Below, in pieces: positions 58,010 to 64,000 of a stretch of 64,000 nucleotides of DNA. Origin of the DNA: Dendrolimus kikuchii (lineage: Eukaryota > Arthropoda > Insecta > Lepidoptera > Lasiocampidae); contig CM034392.1 in the NCBI GenBank assembly GCA_019925095.2, positions 22,603,887-22,667,886 on the forward strand. Reading direction: 5' to 3'. Numbering within the stretch: the stretch's first letter is position 1; the number at the start of each line of letters is the position of its first letter. The position numbers were made by a program, and so were the translations under genes. The notes below the pieces were generated by a model. The model was not told where the DNA came from. It was given only the letters and a program-made list of their open reading frames with translations, and did not search any database.

Positions 58010-58080
58010 ATATTTTGTAGTAGTGATAATAATATTAGTAAAACGCTTTTTTTATCGTTTGTCTTTTCTTTGTCCCACAG

Positions 58081-58305
58081 CCTGTTCGAGCAGGAGATCA
58101 TGAGCTATGTCCCAGCCGGGGGATGTGGTAATGCCAATATTTCGAGCACCGGGTCTGGGGTCGGCGTGTCACCCGCAGTGTCGCCCGCGGCGGCGCGCAG
58201 CACCCGCGCTCCGGCGCCGCAGAGGCGGGACTTTGAGGCGAAACTGCGAGCGTTTTATAGAAAGCTCGAAAGCAAAGGATACGGACAAGGGCCCGGGAAA
58301 CTCAA
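58081..58305 (+). CDS. Hecw: Hecw E3 ubiquitin ligase, pre-HECT exon
   Basis: Internal exon of 225 bp (75 codons). The acceptor is cttttctttgtcccacag|C and the donor CTCAA|gttagt, both with codon phase 2. The peptide starts [11 protein letters not shown], passes a Gly/Ser/Ala-rich variable region, and ends [27 protein letters not shown]. Both ends closely match the region between the second WW domain and the HECT domain of HECW1/HECW2; the middle is a low-complexity linker in the family too. The junction to the next exon restores a GKLKL-HIRRE sequence. The protein is a cytoplasmic NEDD4-family ubiquitin ligase. Upstream exons are not in view. Confidence 0.95.
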
Positions 58306-58465
58306 GTTAGTATGAAACCTTTAAATTTTTAATTCGTATTTGCATCTCGAAGATACATGAGACGGCCAAAGCATCAAATCTGTTATGCAATTCGCTCTTT
58401 GCAAGAGGTACACGATTCAGGAGTGCATTTCTCCCCCCGCCTAAGACATAACCCTCATTTATTTT

Positions 58466-58784
58466 TATTTTTTTTTATTGCAGGAGTTCAGCAGACAGGC
58501 AGACGACCCACTTGATGGAAAGCGGTTACCATCGCCTATGGACATTTGCAACATCAAAGGTACTACAAATGCGCTGCTGCTCTCTTAAAGGAGTCTGGAA
58601 CCTGGTCACTAATGCCGGAACACAACTCAAGGTTGTTATGGCGACATACTTTAAATCAGGGGTGGTAGCCATCCAGTCGGGCAAATGCCCTACCACCTGG
58701 CTGTGGGTTGTTGTGTCGCCTCTTACGACAGGCCGCCCGGCCGCAGGAAATTGTATTCTTTCTCCGTTCCTGCACAGATAAAAT
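58466..58784 (-). mobile_element. Poly(A) retroposon in Hecw intron
   Basis: Full-length copy of the 310-bp family in the 1662-bp intron between the two exons, antisense to Hecw. It begins with a T-rich tract and TTGCAG, which resembles a splice acceptor (tttttttattgcag|g) on the Hecw strand and could act as a cryptic one. Confidence 0.8.
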
Positions 58785-59596
58785 ATATAACTACACTAAT
58801 ATTGGCATTTCCAAGACACGACTCTGATTGAGAATCTTGTGAAGCGGTGGAGAAGAAAATTACAACGCACATCTATGGCTCTGAATCAAAAACGTAGGAC
58901 AAATTCCGTATGTTAATGACAATTTACTCTATGGCATGATGAACTCGCAGCATATTTTGGGACATTTTAGGAGGAGTTTCTTTCTGGTCGATATTTTTAA
59001 GCCGCTCTACGATGTGTTTTTCTAAAAAGGTGTCATAAAGTGCCTTCGAGGCGAATATAACTAAACTACTCATCTGTTAGAGCCTTCAGCCTATATCCTT
59101 TCCTCGTCCTCCAGCTATAAAAAATGTGATTACAGATAACACTGCACATTTTCTTGACATGCCGTTGCACTGTACATAAACAAGAAATGCGCAATCAACG
59201 ATTACCACTATTTATCTTATCGTTTATATCAAAAGGATTTTTGCAAAATAACAAAAACACGCATTTGACTGGATATTGCTTTAATTTAATAAAGTACTAC
59301 TGGATTTTCTATGCAATACTAGATCAAACAATATACCAAGTTCATATCTGCTTTAAAGCAAATTTTAGTATCTGTTAATATTGTTTTATACATGTATGTC
59401 TCTCAAGACCACGGGCCATTTTTAATAACCGGACTTTTGGAGGGCTTGCGTAGGGCCACGGGAAGACCAACATGTAGAGGCCCCTTGACAAATTTAATGT
59501 AAATGTGTCGTGACACTGACGGGCGATAATCCCTGAATAATGCATCCAAGGACAAGCCCCGGTCAGTGTAGGATATATAATATAATATTGTTTATG
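58785..59596. other. Hecw intron, unremarkable part
   Basis: No exon found. A GC-richer piece at 59400-59570 (gggcttgcgtagggccacgg) looks like an old dispersed repeat of unknown class. Confidence 0.4.
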
Positions 59597-59639
59597 ATTC
59601 CTTTCCTTGCCATTATTGAATAATGGTAAGGAAAGGAAT
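59597..59639. repeat. 19-bp hairpin at LINE 5' junction
   Basis: ATTCCTTTCCTTGCCATTA (59597-59615) and its reverse complement with one mismatch (59621-59639), loop TTGAA. The right arm is the first part of the LINE copy that follows. Confidence 0.9.
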
Positions 59640-59943
59640 GCTCCGGTGGTTCGGGCACGTGGAAAGAATGCATGATGAAAGAATGACTAAACAGATATAC
59701 AATGCAAAAGTGGATGGATGCAGAAGTCGTGGAAGGCCACGACACACCTTCCATGATCAAATTGGTCGTGTACTAGCGGAGGGTGATGTCAGGAGCCTTA
59801 AGAACAGACGAGCGTGCATGACAAGAGTTATGAATGTCAAAGAAGCAAGTGAGATGTGTAAGAATGGGCCTAAATGGCGCTCTGTTGTTCGTGCCTACCC
59901 CGTAAGGGAACTGGCGTGAAGTTATGTATGTATGTATGTATTA
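59621..59943 (+). mobile_element. RTE-like LINE tail next to Hecw acceptor
   Basis: The + strand encodes MVRKGMLRWFGHVERMHDE through RAYPVRELA and a stop, 98 codons without interruption, then a (TATG)4 tail. It lies sense to Hecw and its tail ends about 25 bp before the acceptor at 59967. The frame is open but lacks the polymerase and endonuclease domains. Confidence 0.88.
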
Positions 59944-59967
59944 ACATGGCGTTAAATATTATTTCAG

Positions 59968-60234
59968 ATTGCATATACGTCGCGAACATTTATTAGAAGA
60001 CGCATTCAGGCGCATTATGTCCTGCGGCAAGAAAGAACTGCAAAAGGGCAAGCTCTGCGTGCTTTGGGAGGGCGAAGAGGGTCTCGACTATGGTGGTCCT
60101 AGCAGAGAATTCTTCTTCTTGCTTTCAAGGGAGCTCTTCAACCCTTACTACGGACTGTTCGAGTATTCAGCGAACGATACGTACACGGTTCACGTGTCAC
60201 CGATGTCGGCGTTTGTGGATAACCATCATGAATG
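59968..60234 (+). CDS. Hecw: Hecw E3 ubiquitin ligase, HECT N-lobe exon
   Basis: Internal exon of 267 bp (89 codons), acceptor tatttcag|ATT and donor GAATG|gtaagt, phase 2 at both ends. It reads (K)[18 protein letters not shown], then [40 protein letters not shown] and [11 protein letters not shown]. This is the start of the HECT N-lobe, the part that docks the E2 enzyme, and it is nearly identical to the vertebrate HECW sequences over [14 protein letters not shown] and [20 protein letters not shown]. The catalytic cysteine is in the C-lobe and must be encoded beyond the window. The next expected segment (FRFSGRILGLALIHQ-like) was not found before 64000. Confidence 0.97.
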
Positions 60235-60373
60235 GTAAGTTATTTTAAACTATATTATGATTAATCAGAATTTTAATTTGAATCCTAGGTTTCATAGACA
60301 TGAGGGCTGATAGTCATCCTTAAATATTATTTATATAATATAAGAGATCTGTATAATACAGGATCTATTTAGA

Positions 60374-60495
60374 CGAGCGTGCAAGACAAGAGTTATGAAT
60401 GTCAAAGAAGCAAGTGAGGTGTGTAAGAATAAGCCTAAATGGCGCTCTGTTGTTCGTGCCTACCCCGCAAGGGAACTGGCGTGAAGTTATGTATG
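60374..60495 (+). mobile_element. RTE-like LINE tail, short
   Basis: A 122-bp copy from ACGAGCGTG through CGTGAAGTTATGTATG, flanked by tatttaga (60366-60373, 60496-60503). It sits 130 bp downstream of the Hecw donor. Confidence 0.82.
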
Positions 60496-60503
60496 TATTT
60501 AGA

Positions 60504-61324
60504 ACCAGGAGATTCCAAAAATGTAACTTGAACGCAATATCTACGCGAATAGGTAAAATTCATGTCATGTGGAAAGCGACGCGAGATTTTATATACAAAG
60601 TCAACACGTACATGCTATGGAAATTTCTAGTGTAAATAAAATAATTATTTTTATTTAGAGGCTTTTCAGCCGCGTTAATAAAGGAAACGGTGGTAGTTTG
60701 TTCGTTGGTGCTTATATATAACATTACTTGTTGTTTACATGCCGAATAACTGACAACAAAAACATCTTTCTTGTCGAATATTATGATGCTGGTCGTCATA
60801 ATTAGTGAGTACTACAAAAATGGGCTTTGCTAAATGTTACTGATAAACATGATGATTGGGCATTTATGCCACAATATGACTATTGCGTGACAGTCTGTAA
60901 TAAATTAACACAAAATGAAATATATAAAATTTGTTTGTTTATGACATACATAAAATTTGTACAGATCTTCAATTATACATATATGTATAATAATAAGTTC
61001 ACATGCCATAACCCAAAGGGCGTACAAATATTACACTGTTTTATATAAAATATTTTAATTGTATCTTCTTACCACATAAAATTAAATTAAATTAGAGTAT
61101 TGTTTTATGTCAAGAGATACAAAGTCAAACAGTTAATTTCAATATAAATCCAATTAAAATAATCTTGGATAGAGTAAAAATATTTCTTTAATAACCAATT
61201 GTGCAGACTGATTTTAAATAAATTTATTTTTTTACTAAATACTATATATATATAACTAAATACGGTTATTTTAGTTTAGTACACCACCAAAAATCTAATA
61301 TCTATTTTTTTCTTTAAGATCTCC
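60504..61324. other. Hecw intron, AT-rich
   Basis: No exon or repeat recognised. Confidence 0.45.
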
Positions 61325-61445
61325 TTATACACGGGGTTGCCTGGAACAGATCGCTATAAGCGATAAGGCCGCACATTGTTCTAATGCAAATGTATCCATA
61401 TCAATTATCTAGATTTAAGTTTATGGTGAACAATAAAGAGTTTTC
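61325..61445 (+). mobile_element. LINE 3'-end remnant with AATAAAG
   Basis: Sense copy of the family at 2697 and 35341: ttgcctggaacagatcgct, then aagcgataaggccgc, ending caataaagag. Confidence 0.6.
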
Positions 61446-61483
61446 ATTCATACATTCAGTAAATTAGTCCTGGTAAATAAGTC

Positions 61484-61775
61484 ATGGTGGCGTAATGGCT
61501 AGCGCACGCGTCCCAAACTCAGAGGGCGCGGGTTCGATCCTGGCCGGAATGCATGCACCGCTTAGTCAGTTTTCTGATCTAATGTGCATATTGTTACAAT
61601 TACCACGTGCTAACAACGGTGAAGGAAAACGTCGTGATGCAACCTGCACATCGAGATAACCGATGTGTGAAACCTGCCAATCCGCCTTGGACAAGCGTGG
61701 CGGGCATACTGTCCGTTCTCTATAATGGGAGGCCCGAGTCCAACAGTGGGACATTTATGGGCTGATATTATTATG
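61484..61775 (+). mobile_element. tRNA-derived SINE, full copy
   Basis: A-box-like TGGCGTAATGGCTAGCGCA and B-box GGTTCGATCCTGG, the cgtcgtgatgcaacctgcac body, and tail tttatgggctgatattatta. It is about 85-90% similar by eye to the copy at 40627. Confidence 0.82.
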
Positions 61776-62671
61776 TCATTAGGCAAATTATTAAATATTT
61801 TTAACCCCCATAAATTTAGTTATTTTTTGTAAGGGCAAGATGCACAACGGATATAAAAGTCGATTATTTGTATAAATATAAAGCAGAAAAGGTATAAAAT
61901 GATAGCTGTAATTAAAATTTCATTTAGTTTTTTTTTTATAAATTAAAGCTCGAGGCTCTTTGTTATGTTGCTTAAAAGATTTACAGTATACTTTTATCTA
62001 TATTAATTCTTTCCGTCGTGACCATATTTGTCAACTATATGAGGCATTAATAAACTTCGGTGATCACAGACAACAACGATAAACTATTAAACCTTATTCC
62101 CACATCATGTGAACTTCCTATCACTTATTAATTATATATTCCATTTGCATAATTGTATTTCTTCATATGTTTTTGTAATATCCGCTAATTTAATGAAAAT
62201 ACTGGGCTTGTTGAGTTTTTTGATATCGATTATTCGAATCGAACAACGAACGAGACCATTTCATATCGATGACAAATCGATACACCATAATATGTTTACA
62301 CCCATTTCCTATATCTTCCTGCATCACATGTTTAGGCTAGGTTAGATCAAACGCGATAAAACAAATCAATATCCGCTTCATTCACAAAATATGTATGTAG
62401 TAGTTTAATTTATATGTTGAATAATGTTTAAAAGTTCAATCAACTCTTATTTAGATAGGATATCGATTACGGATAATATTAATTGATACCTTTATAAACA
62501 TTTTAATCAGTCTACCTGTGAATTCCACACTACCTCACTACTTGTCCAGGTAGTATGGGGTGTGCATAAAAAATTTACACTTTGAAAGAAATGATTATAA
62601 AGTTTACTTCAAAGAACGAAGATTTCACGTTTTAAACTTAATATTTTCTTAAGTTTTCGCGACTAATATCC
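61776..62671. other. Hecw intron, AT-rich
   Basis: No exon or repeat recognised. Confidence 0.45.
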
Positions 62672-62905
62672 TATATCCTATAAATATTATAAACGCGAAA
62701 GTTTGTAAGAATGTATGTATGGATGTCTGTTTGTTACTCTTTTACGCGAATACCACTGAATGGATTTTGATGAAACTTTACAATGATATAGCTTACACAT
62801 CAGAATAACACATAGACTGTAATTTATAAAGATATAGTATGAATTGTCCATAATATACCGATTTTCCATCACCACGCGGGTGAAACCGCAGGCGCAGCAG
62901 GTACA
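62672..62905 (+). mobile_element. Helitron-like element
   Basis: Starts cctataaatattataaacgc and runs through gaataccactgaatggattt and gatgaaactt. It ends with the atcaccacgcgggtgaaacc block shared with 44080-44125, here closing cagcaggtac instead of CTAGT. Confidence 0.55.
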
Positions 62906-63255
62906 TAATAAAACTATATTTTAACGGTTTTAAGCACGGTAATTTATTTAGTACACTTAAAACTTTAACAATACTCATTGGCACTTGACATATTTGTCTT
63001 ACATCATCACAGCTAGTGAAAAATGGCTGAAGAAACATCGTAATAAATAAAAATCAAATAAATTACCGCGCGTTAAAACGTAGTTTTAAGTTAAATATTT
63101 ATTCCGATTTTAAAAAATCCGGAATTATTTACACGGCCTATTAACAAAGTGGCAATAAAACACAGACGTAAAATAAATGTCGTTGTGTGTCACTTTTGAA
63201 TCAAAAGATTTAAACAAATAAACCACTTTGAAATTAAAATATTTCTCAAAGCTTT
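62906..63255. other. Hecw intron, AT-rich
   Basis: No exon or repeat recognised. Confidence 0.4.
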
Positions 63256-63259
63256 CATT

Positions 63260-63375
63260 ATGATTGATGATAGATTAGCTTTTATGGGACGATCGAGACA
63301 GCGCCCTCTGGGTTATTTTTGGCCCGAGTTCGGCCGCTGCGCCCGCGCATTCACTCCGCGCTCAAGTGTCGTGTT
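63260..63375. promoter_or_regulatory. CpG-rich patch with CTCF-like motif
   Basis: A short GC-rich block in AT-rich DNA. The minus strand contains CCAGAGGGCGCT at about 63300-63311, close to the CTCF core CCAGNGGGCGCT known from vertebrates. Insect CTCF motifs overlap with this only partly, so the assignment is tentative. Also contains CGGCCGCTGCGCCCGCGC. Confidence 0.3.
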
Positions 63376-63736
63376 ACAACAAACACTAGATATTACGTTA
63401 CGAACAAACAGAGAATGCAGCTCTAATAGATTTTTTTTTGTGCACTCTTAAAAATCTTACTCGGATCGTATTACGGTCTTATTGATGTGTAACGTTTACA
63501 CATTTACGAGCTTTCAAGTAGAACGGAATCAAAATACCATTTAGATTAAGATCGTTATAGGTGTCGTGGAGTATTAGCTGTGTTGCCCTCCAGCGACCGC
63601 AATGAATGAAGAAATAATAAATTGTTGTTGGGTTTCGTTATTACCCAAGACGTAACACACGGGTTCATCACTGTAGACGATATATTCGAACCCGCCGTCT
63701 CTTGTATGTTGCGTGTAGTTGAAATTAGAGCTTTGA

Positions 63737-64000
63737 AAAGTATTCTAATATATAAAATTCTCGTGTCGCGGTGTTTGTTACTAAACTCCTCCGAAACGGC
63801 TGTACCGATTTGTATGAAATTTTGTGTGCATATCGGGTAGGTCTGAGAATCGGCCAACATCTATTTTTCATACCCCTAAATGATAAGGGTAAGACTTACT
63901 CATAAATTTTTATTTTTTTCTCAAAATTTCTTATTTATATTTTATTATGATTTAGCATTAAAAAATACATACAACCCTATTTTCATCCTTCTAACACCAA
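63737..64000 (+). mobile_element. Helitron-like element, cut by window end
   Basis: Starts ctaatatataaaattctcgt and continues with ctcctccgaaacggctgtac, gaaattttgtgtgcatat and gtctgagaatcggccaacat. This is a widespread insect non-autonomous repeat that I recognise from memory. The right end is outside the window. Confidence 0.6.

Noticed and set aside
59621..59943. 98-codon open frame with FGHVERM as a possible host gene
   Set aside because: It is the C-terminal end of a LINE ORF, repeated at 26072, 31700 and 57733.
1..64000. CRISPR arrays, rRNA, bacterial-type operons or riboswitches
   Set aside because: None seen; the only tandem array (1-275) has no unique spacers and the DNA is eukaryotic.

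Overview
The window looks like nuclear DNA of an insect, most likely a moth or butterfly (Lepidoptera). This rests on insect-type splice sites, an AT-rich background, and many short repeats that I recognise from memory as typical of lepidopteran genomes: 5'-truncated RTE-like LINE tails ending in (TATG)n, Helitron-like remnants starting or ending in ACTAGC/GCTAGT next to a CCCGCGGCTTCG-like block, and tRNA-derived SINEs. No bacterial-style genes, operons, rRNA or CRISPR arrays are present.

The only host gene I can name is Hecw (the HECW1/2-type NEDD4-family E3 ubiquitin ligase). Two consecutive coding exons lie on the + strand near the right end, 58081-58305 and 59968-60234. They are in matching phase (2-2) and cover the segment just before the HECT domain plus the start of the HECT N-lobe. 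The C2 and WW exons are not seen upstream, and the rest of the HECT domain is not seen downstream. Most of 1-58080 is therefore probably one very large intron, or upstream regulatory DNA, filled with mobile elements. A CpG-rich candidate first exon at 30134-30314 ends in a strong donor whose phase fits the 58081 exon. It could start a short HECT-only isoform.

Layout. 1-9 kb: a T-rich tandem array, then AT-rich DNA with small repeat remnants. 9.4-13.3 kb: a dense nest of retroposon fragments plus a promoter-like spot at 10.27-10.43 kb. 16.27-22.99 kb: a BEL/Pao LTR retrotransposon on the - strand with long open gag and pol reading frames. These are in the same frame, separated by a single TGA followed by CTA. 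23-30 kb: CpG-rich patch, LINE fragments and non-autonomous elements. 30-50 kb: candidate exon, RTE and Helitron-like debris, a (TA)n run, and two solo LTRs of one family. 50.47-51.76 kb: a mariner element with one premature stop. 53-64 kb: retroposons, SINEs and the two Hecw exons, with LINE insertions close to both splice acceptors.

I found no clearly new multi-gene system. The observations most worth checking are the TGA-CTA junction between gag and pol, the phase-compatible candidate first exon for Hecw, a two-copy repeat with coding-like conservation (12.65-13.31 and 45.34-45.71 kb), and several perfect short-loop palindromes.
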